Source of the DNA: Actinomycetota bacterium
GTDB lineage: Bacteria > Actinomycetota > Actinomycetes > Propionibacteriales > Propionibacteriaceae
DNA: 8,616 bases
Assembly: GCA_016213595.1 (NCBI GenBank)
Contig: JACRAA010000451.1
Location: forward strand, 1 to 8,616
Reading direction: 5' to 3'
Part shown: piece by piece, positions 1 through 5,061 of the stretch
Layout: every line of letters starts with the position of its first letter
Position numbering within the stretch: position 1 is the stretch's first letter
Notes under the pieces: generated by a model
What the model was told of the DNA's origin: nothing
Databases searched by the model: none
The model's input: only the letters and a program-made list of their open reading frames with translations
Made by a program: the position numbers and the translations under genes

Positions 1-1
1 C

Positions 2-1051
2 GTCGAGCAGACCGGGATCCCGGTCGTGACGACGCTGATGGCGCGCGGCATGTTCCCCGACGCGCACCCCCTGAACATGGGGATGCCCGGTATGCACGGC
101 ACGGTGGCCGCGGTCGGGGCCCTCCAGCGCTGCGACCTGTTCATCGCCATCGGGATGCGGTTCGACGACCGTGTGACCGGACAGCTGTCGACGTTCGCGC
201 CGGACGCGAAGGTCATCCACTGCGACATCGACCCTGCGGAGATCGGGAAGAACCGCGAGGCGGACCTGCCCATCGTGGGCGATGCCAAGCTCATGATGGC
301 CCAGCTGGCCCGGGAGCTCGAGAACGAGACGCTGAAGGACCTGGGACCCTGGACCTCGTTCCTGATGAGCCTCAAGGAGCGCTACCCGACCGACCCGGGC
401 GACCCGACCGACGACTACCTGCAGCCTCAGGAGGTCATCAAGCGGATCGGCGAGCTGAGCGGGCCCGACACGATCTTCGCCACCGGCGTGGGCCAGCACC
501 AGATGTGGGCCGCCCACTTCCTGCCGCACCAGAAGCCGCACACGTGGCTGACCTCCGGCGGTGCGGGGACGATGGGCTACTGCGTCCCCGCCGCGATGGG
601 TGCCAAGGTCGGAAAGCCCGACGCGGTGGTGTGGGGGATCGACGGCGACGGGTGCTTCCAGATGACGAACCAGGAGCTCGTCACCTGCGCCCTCAACGAC
701 ATCCCCATCAAGATCGCGATCATCAACAACGAGTCGCTGGGCATGGTGCGGCAGTGGCAGACGCTGTTCTACAACGGGCGCCACTCGAACACCGACCTGC
801 ACTCCTGGCGCATCCCCGACTTCGTCAAGCTGGCGGAGGCCATGGGGTGCGTGGGGCTGCGCGCCGAGACGCCCGCGGAGGTCGACATCGTGATCAAGCA
901 GGCGCTGGAGATCAACGACCGCCCGGTCGTCATCTACTTCGTCGTCCACAAGGACGCGATGGTGTGGCCGATGGTCGCGGCCGGTACGTCGAACAGCGAC
1001 ATCAAGATCGCGAAGGACCTCGCCCCGGCGTGGGACGAGGAGGAGCTGTGA
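2..1051 (+). CDS. ilvB: Acetolactate synthase large (catalytic) subunit, 3' part (5' end outside the window)
   Basis: This is the ThDP-dependent catalytic subunit of acetohydroxyacid synthase, which condenses two pyruvates, or pyruvate and 2-oxobutyrate, as the first common step of valine, leucine and isoleucine synthesis. The frame is already open at base 2, and 349 residues of a family usually near 600 are visible. They comprise the end of the central FAD-binding domain (IGMRFDDR near visible residues 50-57, HCDIDPAEI near 73-81) and the whole C-terminal ThDP domain. The Mg-ThDP signature starts with GDG at bases 644-652 and ends with the N-N pair of AIINN about 26 residues later. MVRQWQTLFY follows, as is typical of actinobacterial IlvB. 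The TGA stop overlaps the GTG of ilvN, so the two subunits are probably translationally coupled. The family and function are secure. Only the missing N-terminal third (the pyrimidine-binding domain with its catalytic Glu) cannot be judged. Confidence 0.96.
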   Translation, partial: VEQTGIPVVTTLMARGMFPDAHPLNMGMPGMHGTVAAVGALQRCDLFIAIGMRFDDRVTGQLSTFAPDAKVIHCDIDPAEIGKNREADLPIVGDAKLMMAQLARELENETLKDLGPWTSFLMSLKERYPTDPGDPTDDYLQPQEVIKRIGELSGPDTIFATGVGQHQMWAAHFLPHQKPHTWLTSGGAGTMGYCVPAAMGAKVGKPDAVVWGIDGDGCFQMTNQELVTCALNDIPIKIAIINNESLGMVRQWQTLFYNGRHSNTDLHSWRIPDFVKLAEAMGCVGLRAETPAEVDIVIKQALEINDRPVVIYFVVHKDAMVWPMVAAGTSNSDIKIAKDLAPAWDEEEL

Positions 1052-1587
1052 GCGCGTTCCACACGCTGTCGGTGCTGGTGCAGAACCAGCCCGGTGTGCT
1101 GGCGAGGATCTCGGGCCTGTTCGCGCGTCGTGGGTTCAACATCGAGTCGCTGGCCGTCGGCCCGACCGAGAACCACGAGCTCAGCCGCGTCACGCTCGTC
1201 ATCGAGGTTGAGAACGACGCCGTCCTTGAGCAGATCACCAAGCAGCTCAACAAGCTCGTCGAGGTCATCCGCATCCTGGAGTTCGACCACGGCGAGGCCG
1301 TGCGACGGGAGCTCATCCTGGTCAAGGTCCGTGCCGACGGCCGTAACCGCAGCCAGGTGCTCGAGATCGCCGAGAGGTTCCGCGGCCGCGTCGTCGACGT
1401 GGCCCCCGACACGGTCGTCGTCGAGGCGACCGGCGGGTACGGCAAGATCCAGGCACTCCTGATGCTGTTGGAGCCGTACGGTATCCGTGAGCTGGTCCAG
1501 TCCGGTTCTGTGGCCCTCGGCCGTGGCACGCGTGCCATCACCGACCGCAGTCGCTACGACAAGACCCCGAAGTCCGAGCGCGCCTGA
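1048..1587 (+). CDS. ilvN: Acetolactate synthase small (regulatory) subunit
   Basis: This is the regulatory subunit that activates IlvB and confers valine feedback inhibition. The 179-residue product has the normal length for the long (IlvH-like) type. It has an N-terminal ACT domain (about residues 4-78) and a C-terminal ACT-like domain (about 85-160). In the effector loop NQPGVLARISGLF, residues N13 and G16, plus N31 in RRGFNIES, align with E. coli IlvH N11, G14 and N29. Mutations there relieve valine inhibition, so the enzyme is probably feedback-sensitive. The GTG at 1048 is chosen because AGGAGG lies at 1038-1043, it overlaps the ilvB stop by 4 bp (GTGA), and the protein then begins exactly at the family's usual N-terminus. 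A longer open frame extends upstream inside ilvB, but it is a coding shadow. ilvC follows after 36 bp in the same direction. Confidence 0.97.
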   Translation: MSAFHTLSVLVQNQPGVLARISGLFARRGFNIESLAVGPTENHELSRVTLVIEVENDAVLEQITKQLNKLVEVIRILEFDHGEAVRRELILVKVRADGRNRSQVLEIAERFRGRVVDVAPDTVVVEATGGYGKIQALLMLLEPYGIRELVQSGSVALGRGTRAITDRSRYDKTPKSERA

Positions 1588-1623
1588 CGCGTACGTCACA
1601 CACCTGAGGAGAAAGTGCTTCAC

Positions 1624-2655
1624 ATGGCAGCAACGATGTTCTACGACGATGACGCCGACCTTTCGATCATCCAGAACAGGTCGGTGGCCGTCATCGGCTA
1701 CGGGTCGCAGGGGCACGCTCACGCGCTGAGCCTGCGGGACTCCGGCGTCGACGTGCGGGTCGGTCTCAAGGAGGGTTCGCCGTCGCGGGCGAAGGCCGAA
1801 GCGGAGGGCCTGCGCGTGCTCTCGGTGGCGGAGGCGGTCGAGGAGGCCGACCTCGTCATGATCCTGGCCCCGGACCAGCACCAGCGGAAGCTGTACGCCG
1901 AGGAGATCGCCCCCCACCTCGTCGCCGGGGACGCGCTGTTCTTCGCGCACGGCTTCAACATCCGGTTCGGCTACATCACCCCGCCTGAGGGTGTCGACGT
2001 GTGCATGGTCGCCCCGAAGGGGCCGGGTCACCTCGTCCGTCGTGAGTACGCCGCCGGTCGCGGCGTGCCGGTCATCGTCGCCGTCGAGAAGGACGCCACG
2101 GGCAACGCCTGGCCGCTCGCCCTCTCGTACGCCAAGGGCATCGGCGGCCTGCGTGCAGGCGGCATCAAGACCACCTTCACCGAGGAGACCGAGACTGACC
2201 TGTTCGGCGAGCAGGCCGTTCTCTGCGGCGGCGCCTCGGCGCTCGTCCAGGCGGGCTTCGAGACGCTGACGGAGGCCGGCTACCAGCCTGAGGTGGCCTA
2301 CTTCGAGTGCCTCCACGAGCTCAAGCTCATCGTCGACCTCATGTACGAGGGCGGTATCGCGAAGATGCGCTGGAGCATCTCCGACACCGCCGAGTTCGGC
2401 GACTACGTGTCCGGCCCGAGGATCATCGACGCGAGCGTGAAGGCGCGGATGAAGGACGTGCTGTCCGACATCCAGAGCGGCGCGTTCGCCAAGCACTTCA
2501 TCGACGACCAGGACGCCGGCGCTCCCGAGTTCAAGGCGTTCCGCGCGGCCGCCGAGTCCCACCCCATCGAGGGCACTGGCCGGGAGCTCCGCAAGCTCAT
2601 GAGCTGGGTCAAGACCGCTGACAGCGACTACACCGAGGGTACGGCCGCTCGCTGA
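1624..2655 (+). CDS. ilvC: Ketol-acid reductoisomerase (NADP+), class I
   Basis: It converts acetolactate or acetohydroxybutyrate into the 2,3-dihydroxy acids by alkyl migration and NADPH reduction, the step after IlvBN. The 343 residues match the short class I enzyme. The Rossmann motif GYGSQGHAHA (25-34) binds the nucleotide, and VGLKEGSPSRAK (47-58) is the loop that contacts the NADP phosphate. H109 in FFAHGFNI is the conserved active-site histidine, and APKGPGH is at 130-136. The two-Mg site is D192 and E196 (TDLFGEQ) with E228 and E232 (FECLHE). An in-frame GTG at 1615 would add three residues. It lies only 3 bp after GAGGAG (1606-1611), whereas the ATG at 1624 is 12 bp away. I prefer the ATG because actinobacterial homologues begin about here, but the choice is not certain. 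It ends the plus-strand ilvBNC operon and is followed by a terminator. Confidence 0.97.
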   Translation: MAATMFYDDDADLSIIQNRSVAVIGYGSQGHAHALSLRDSGVDVRVGLKEGSPSRAKAEAEGLRVLSVAEAVEEADLVMILAPDQHQRKLYAEEIAPHLVAGDALFFAHGFNIRFGYITPPEGVDVCMVAPKGPGHLVRREYAAGRGVPVIVAVEKDATGNAWPLALSYAKGIGGLRAGGIKTTFTEETETDLFGEQAVLCGGASALVQAGFETLTEAGYQPEVAYFECLHELKLIVDLMYEGGIAKMRWSISDTAEFGDYVSGPRIIDASVKARMKDVLSDIQSGAFAKHFIDDQDAGAPEFKAFRAAAESHPIEGTGRELRKLMSWVKTADSDYTEGTAAR

Positions 2656-2676
2656 CCCTGGTCCTGCCCACTCGAG

Positions 2677-2707
2677 ACGCCCGGTTCCTCTGTGGGGCCG
2701 GGCGTTT
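2677..2707 (+). terminator. Rho-independent-type hairpin terminator after ilvC
   Basis: A perfect 8-bp stem, ACGCCCGG (2677-2684) pairing with CCGGGCGT (2698-2705), encloses a 13-nt loop and runs into TTT at 2705-2707. It begins 22 bp after the ilvC stop. The short T-tract is normal for GC-rich Actinobacteria. It should end the ilvBNC transcript before the small membrane protein gene. Confidence 0.8.
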
Positions 2708-2746
2708 CCCTGCCCCAGTTGGCGGGTATCTGTCGTCTACACGACG

Positions 2747-2753
2747 AAAGGGA
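2747..2753 (+). promoter_or_regulatory. Ribosome binding site of the small membrane protein gene
   Basis: The purine-rich run AAAGGGAG covers this position and sits 5 bp before the ATG at 2759. It is the clearest evidence that this short frame is translated and that the ATG is its start. Confidence 0.6.
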
Positions 2754-2758
2754 GAACC

Positions 2759-2974
2759 ATGGGAATCGGCGCTGGCATTGCCCTGCTGGTCATCGGTGCG
2801 ATCCTGAGCTTCGCCATTCGTGGCAGCGTGCCGGGTGTCGACCTCGTGATGGTGGGGTACATCTGCATGGCCGCAGGTGTCATTGCACTCGTCGTCGGCC
2901 TCGTCATGAACACCCAGGCGACGCGCACCAAGCACACCAACGTCGTGGAGCACCGCGACGACGACGTAGCCTGA
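2759..2974 (+). CDS. Small two-helix membrane protein, DUF6458-like
   Basis: The 71-residue protein has no known function. It begins MGIGAGIALLVIGAILSF, and a first hydrophobic helix covers about residues 3-20. A short polar turn with GVDLVMVG follows, then a second helix at about 27-50 and a charged C-terminal tail (TRTKHTNVVEHRDDDVA) that is probably cytoplasmic. The N-terminus, the G-V-D-L turn, the two helices and the V-V-E-x-R tail match my recollection of the actinobacterial DUF6458 family. These proteins are often small solitary membrane proteins. A good ribosome binding site precedes the ATG, a terminator separates the gene from ilvC, and another terminator follows 12 bp after its stop, so it is probably a one-gene unit. 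No convincing promoter was recognised in the roughly 50 bp before it. Its position by the ilv genes need not mean a role in amino acid synthesis. Confidence 0.78.
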   Translation: MGIGAGIALLVIGAILSFAIRGSVPGVDLVMVGYICMAAGVIALVVGLVMNTQATRTKHTNVVEHRDDDVA

Positions 2975-2985
2975 CACCTCAGATC

Positions 2986-3016
2986 GAGACCGGGTCCCTC
3001 CGCGGACCCGGTCTTG
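2986..3016 (+). terminator. Strong hairpin terminator after the small membrane protein gene
   Basis: A perfect 11-bp stem, AGACCGGGTCC (2987-2997) with GGACCCGGTCT (3004-3014), closes a 6-nt loop (CTCCGC). A G-T pair extends the base. The only T residues are at the 3' edge of the stem, as in many GC-rich terminators. It starts 12 bp after the stop codon. Confidence 0.8.
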
Positions 3017-3190
3017 CCATGTCCGTACCCTTGACGTACCCCCTCCGGTCCGCCTCGTCCGCCCCTTGCGCCTCGAAAGGCCACGACACGCGCGGTCGGT
3101 ACGGCGTGGCGGCGCACCAACTGACCTTTCGTCTGAGCAGCTTGCGTCACGCCTCCCCCTGACCGGACACGGGTGCGGCTAGTGCTGGTC

Positions 3191-3206
3191 GGCTGAGGAT
3201 TCAGCC
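3191..3206. repeat. Short perfect hairpin next to the repeat array
   Basis: GGCTGA (3191-3196) and TCAGCC (3201-3206) form a 6-bp perfect inverted repeat with a GGAT loop, ending 3 bp before the first 20-bp repeat. GGCTGA also recurs at 3296-3301, near the axis of the array. The hairpin may be part of the same element. Confidence 0.5.
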
Positions 3207-3209
3207 TGA

Positions 3210-3229
3210 CTCCCGTGATCACGTGGTTA
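3210..3229 (+). repeat. Bipartite repeat, copy 1
   Basis: The arms match the consensus exactly around a TCAC core. In this copy the core makes a 10-bp palindrome, CGTGATCACG, at 3214-3223 or one base either side depending on how it is framed. The flanking GA on the 5' side is shared with copies 3 and 4. Confidence 0.85.
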
Positions 3230-3260
3230 CGACGAGCGCGGGGGTCGGCGTCAGATCTCG

Positions 3261-3280
3261 CTCCCGTGAACTGGTGGTTA
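3261..3280 (+). repeat. Bipartite repeat, copy 2
   Basis: The arms match exactly around an ACTG core. It starts 51 bp after copy 1 and is followed by T, as is copy 4 in its own orientation. Confidence 0.85.
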
Positions 3281-3301
3281 TCGGGGCTAAGATCGGGCTG
3301 A

Positions 3302-3321
3302 GAACCACGCGATCACGGGAC
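3302..3321 (-). repeat. Bipartite repeat, copy 3 (inverted)
   Basis: On the minus strand it reads GTCCCGTGA, TCGC, GTGGTTC. The first and last bases differ from the consensus, and the inner 8 and 6 bases are conserved. It is the mirror partner of copy 2. Confidence 0.85.
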
Positions 3322-3352
3322 TCGGCCTTTCGGGCGGCGTGCGCGCCTCCCA

Positions 3353-3372
3353 TAACCACCTCGTCACGGGAG
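3353..3372 (-). repeat. Bipartite repeat, copy 4 (inverted)
   Basis: On the minus strand it reads CTCCCGTGA, CGAG, GTGGTTA, with exact arms and a different core. It is the mirror partner of copy 1 and starts 51 bp after copy 3. Confidence 0.85.
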
Positions 3373-3450
3373 TCGCCGCCTCGGGGCCCCGGACACGTGA
3401 CGCCCGCCTCACCATCCTGGAAGGGTGCCGCAGATAGGGACGGTTGCGGC

Positions 3451-3495
3451 TGGCCGAGGGCCATAGCGACTGGCCAGTCGTCCGACCTTCTGGCC
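3451..3495. repeat. TGGCC-rich inverted repeats downstream of the globin gene
   Basis: TGGCC (3451-3455) pairs with GGCCA (3459-3463), and CGACTGGCCAGTCG (3467-3480) is a perfect 14-bp palindrome. GGCCAG (3472-3477) can pair with CTGGCC (3490-3495). The cluster begins 16 bp beyond the stop of the minus-strand globin gene, so it may act as a terminator for leuB-globin transcripts. There is no T-run in that direction, so the assignment is tentative. Confidence 0.4.
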
Positions 3496-3511
3496 CATTC
3501 TCCGGCCGCGT

Positions 3512-3934
3512 TCAGTCCTCCGCGTTGAGCATGAAGTTCGCTGCGTACGAGAGGTACGAGCGGAGCTCGGTGTTCTCGGGCTCCGGGAGGGCGACCTCGT
3601 CGCAGGCCGCCATCATGTGCGTCAGCCAGCGGTCGCGCTGAGCGGGGGTCACCGCGAAGGAGGCGTGGCGCATGCGCAGCCGGGGATGGCCGCGTTTCTC
3701 CGAGTACGTGTTGGGCCCCCCGAAGTACTGCTCGAGGAACATCCGGAGCCGCTCCTCCGCCGGCCCGAGGTCCTCCTCCGGGTACAGCGCCCGCAGCGGC
3801 TCGTCGACAGCGACGCCGCGGTAGAAGGCCGCAACCAGCCGTACGAACGTGTCGTGGCCGCCCATCCGCTCGTACGCGCTGGGCGCCTTCGGCCCCGGCT
3901 CGCCTCCCGACGAGGGGCGCAGCGGGATGCTCAC
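3512..3934 (-). CDS. glbO: Group II truncated haemoglobin
   Basis: This is a small haem protein of the 2-on-2 globin family, group II (the M. tuberculosis GlbO type). These proteins bind oxygen and are linked to oxygen, NO or peroxide chemistry. The 140 residues include TyrB10 (Y38 in AFYRGV), TyrCD1 (Y51 in ALYPEEDL), the proximal HisF8 (H90 in RMRHASF) and the group II TrpG8 (W103 in RDRWL). The block EERLRMFLEQYFGGP followed by TYSEKRGHPRLRMRH is nearly diagnostic. The GTG start at 3934 overlaps the leuB TGA by 4 bp (GTGA). The next in-frame ATG (M24) would cut into helix A, so the GTG is preferred, giving an N-terminal extension of about 15 residues relative to GlbO. No strong ribosome binding site is visible, so translation probably depends on coupling to leuB. 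Confidence 0.95.
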   Translation of the reverse strand: MSIPLRPSSGGEPGPKAPSAYERMGGHDTFVRLVAAFYRGVAVDEPLRALYPEEDLGPAEERLRMFLEQYFGGPNTYSEKRGHPRLRMRHASFAVTPAQRDRWLTHMMAACDEVALPEPENTELRSYLSYAANFMLNAED

Positions 3935-4983
3935 CCCAGCGCTGCCACGATCGCGTCGCCGACCTCGGTCGTCGACCGTCTCGTACCGCCCGTCGCAGCG
4001 ATGTCGGCCTCGACGGCGGTCTGGATGGCCGACGCCTCGTCGGTACGGCCCAGGTGCTCGAGCATCATCGCCACCGAGAGGATGGCGGCGCGCGGGTCCG
4101 CGATGCCCTTGCCGGCGATGTCAGGCGCGGAGCCGTGGACCGGCTCGAACATCGACGGGTACGTGACGTCCACGTTGATGTTGGCGCTCGCCGCGAGCCC
4201 GATGCCGCCGGTGACGGCAGCCGCCTCGTCGGTGAGGATGTCGCCGAACAGGTTGTCGGTGACGATGACGTCGAAGCGGTCCGGGTTCGTACAGAGCGCG
4301 ATCGTCGCCGCGTCCACGTGCAGGTAGTCAGTCGTCACCGTCGGGAACTCGGCCGCGACCGACTGGAAAACGCGGTTCCACAGCCCGCCCGCGTTGACGA
4401 GGACGTTGTGCTTGTGGACGAGAGTGAGCTTCTGACGGCGAGCGGCGGCACGGGCGAACGCGTCCCGGACGACCCTCTCGACGCCCATCGCCGTGTTGAT
4501 GCTGACCTCGGTCGCGATCTCGTTGGGCGTGCCCTGCCGGACGACGCCGCCGTTCCCGCAGTACAGCCCTTCGGTGCCCTCGCGGACGACGACGAAGTCG
4601 ATCGTCCTGCCGTCGACGACGGCCGGGGCCAGGGGCGTCGGAACTCCGGGGTAGAGCTTCGAGGGACGCAGGTTCACGGCGTGGTCGAACGCGAACCGCA
4701 GCTTGAGGAGGAGCCCGCGCTCGAGCAGCCCGGACGGTACGGCCTTCGACCCCGGCGCCGCCCCAACAGCGCCCAGCAGGATGGCGTCGGCCTGCGCCAG
4801 GCTCGCGAGGTCGGCGTCCGTGAGCACCTCGCCCGTACGCTGCCAGTGGTCCGCGCCCAGGTCGTACATCTCGAAGCGGAACGCGTCCTCACCGGCCACG
4901 GCCTTGAGCACCTTGAGGCCCTCGGCGACCACCTCGGGACCGATGCCGTCGCCGCCAATCACTGCGATCGTCTGTGTCGTCAC
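3931..4983 (-). CDS. leuB: 3-isopropylmalate dehydrogenase
   Basis: It oxidises and decarboxylates 3-isopropylmalate to 2-oxoisocaproate with NAD+ in leucine synthesis. With cimA present it may also oxidise 3-methylmalate in the citramalate route to isoleucine. From the GTG the protein has 350 residues, close to the actinobacterial family. GGDGIGPEV lies near the N-terminus, then PSGLLERGLLLKLRF, NLRPSKLYPG, FVVVREGTEGLY, LVHKHNVL, the metal-site segment DVIVTDNLFGDILTD and FEPVHGSAPDIAGKG. An in-frame ATG at 5010 would add nine residues (MAQSVGSPL) with no family counterpart. The GTG at 4983 is favoured because TAGGCT lies 8 bp before it and homologues start there, but ATG remains possible. 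EGLYCGNGG replaces the EGPYxGNGG usual in relatives. It is divergent from ilvE and overlaps the globin gene by 4 bp. Confidence 0.96.
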   Translation of the reverse strand: MTTQTIAVIGGDGIGPEVVAEGLKVLKAVAGEDAFRFEMYDLGADHWQRTGEVLTDADLASLAQADAILLGAVGAAPGSKAVPSGLLERGLLLKLRFAFDHAVNLRPSKLYPGVPTPLAPAVVDGRTIDFVVVREGTEGLYCGNGGVVRQGTPNEIATEVSINTAMGVERVVRDAFARAAARRQKLTLVHKHNVLVNAGGLWNRVFQSVAAEFPTVTTDYLHVDAATIALCTNPDRFDVIVTDNLFGDILTDEAAAVTGGIGLAASANINVDVTYPSMFEPVHGSAPDIAGKGIADPRAAILSVAMMLEHLGRTDEASAIQTAVEADIAATGGTRRSTTEVGDAIVAALG

Positions 4984-4991
4984 GAGCGGGG

Positions 4992-4997
4992 AGCCTA
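4992..4997 (-). promoter_or_regulatory. Candidate -10 element for leuB-glbO
   Basis: The minus strand reads TAGGCT, fitting the actinobacterial TANNNT form, followed by 8 bp and then GTG at 4983. Transcription would start at or next to that GTG, giving a leaderless mRNA. The hexamer 17 bp upstream (GTCACG, 5015-5020) is a poor -35. Confidence 0.4.
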
Positions 4998-5048
4998 CCG
5001 ACTGGGCCATGAGGCGTGACCCGCCATCTCAGGACACGTCGACCCTGG

Positions 5049-5054
5049 TAGTTT
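5049..5054 (+). promoter_or_regulatory. Candidate -10 element for ilvE
   Basis: TAGTTT fits TANNNT and is followed by 7 bp and then the ilvE ATG at 5062, so transcription would start on the A of ATG. There is no Shine-Dalgarno sequence between them and no good -35. Together with the minus-strand TAGGCT it forms a compact divergent promoter region of about 80 bp. Confidence 0.45.
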
Positions 5055-5061
5055 CCGACCC

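Larger units (their letters stand above)
3210..3372. repeat. Mirror-symmetric array of four 20-bp bipartite repeats
   Basis: The consensus is CTCCCGTGA, four variable bases, then GTGGTTA. Copy 1 (3210-3229) and copy 2 (3261-3280) read on the plus strand. Copy 3 (3302-3321) and copy 4 (3353-3372) read on the minus strand. Outside the four-base core, copies 1, 2 and 4 are identical, and copy 3 differs only at its first and last base. The gaps are 31, 21 and 31 bp, so both pairs are centred exactly on base 3291. The 31-bp spacers do not resemble each other, so this does not look like a fresh inverted duplication. It lies between the 3' ends of convergent genes, which is where REP/BIME-type extragenic elements usually sit. 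It could equally be a set of protein-binding sites. No function can be assigned. Confidence 0.85.
2975..3511. other. 537-bp gene-free region between convergent genes, with repeat array
   Basis: No convincing gene is present in this gap between the plus-strand small membrane gene and the minus-strand globin gene. The open frames here (for example 3223-3528 plus and 3219-3464 minus) have no ribosome binding site or family resemblance, and they contain the repeats. The region holds a terminator at its left end, a short hairpin (3191-3206), four copies of a 20-bp bipartite repeat (3210-3372), a 10-bp palindrome CGGGGCCCCG (3382-3391) and a TGGCC-rich inverted-repeat cluster near the globin 3' end. 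Bases 3017-3180 show nothing that I recognise. Confidence 0.7.

Noticed and set aside
1615..1623. GTG at 1615 as the ilvC start
   Set aside because: It is only 3 bp from the Shine-Dalgarno core and adds three residues (V/M-L-H) lacking in homologues. The ATG at 1624 is preferred but not proven.
934..2562. 542-codon minus-strand open frame opposite ilvN and ilvC
   Set aside because: It lies opposite clearly recognised genes, its product is Asp/Arg/Val-rich low-complexity sequence with no family motif, and long antisense frames are expected at this GC content.
3210..3372. CRISPR array
   Set aside because: There are only four 20-bp units in two opposite orientations with a variable core, gaps of 31-21-31 and no cas genes, so the architecture is wrong.
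3210..3372. Integron attC sites or transposon terminal inverted repeats
   Set aside because: The arms do not match attC core sites, no integrase or transposase is present, and no target-site duplication was found around the array.
3223..3528. 101-codon plus-strand open frame across the repeat region
   Set aside because: It starts within repeat copy 1, has no ribosome binding site, and its recurring T-T-S and S-R-E peptides are simply the DNA repeats read in frame.
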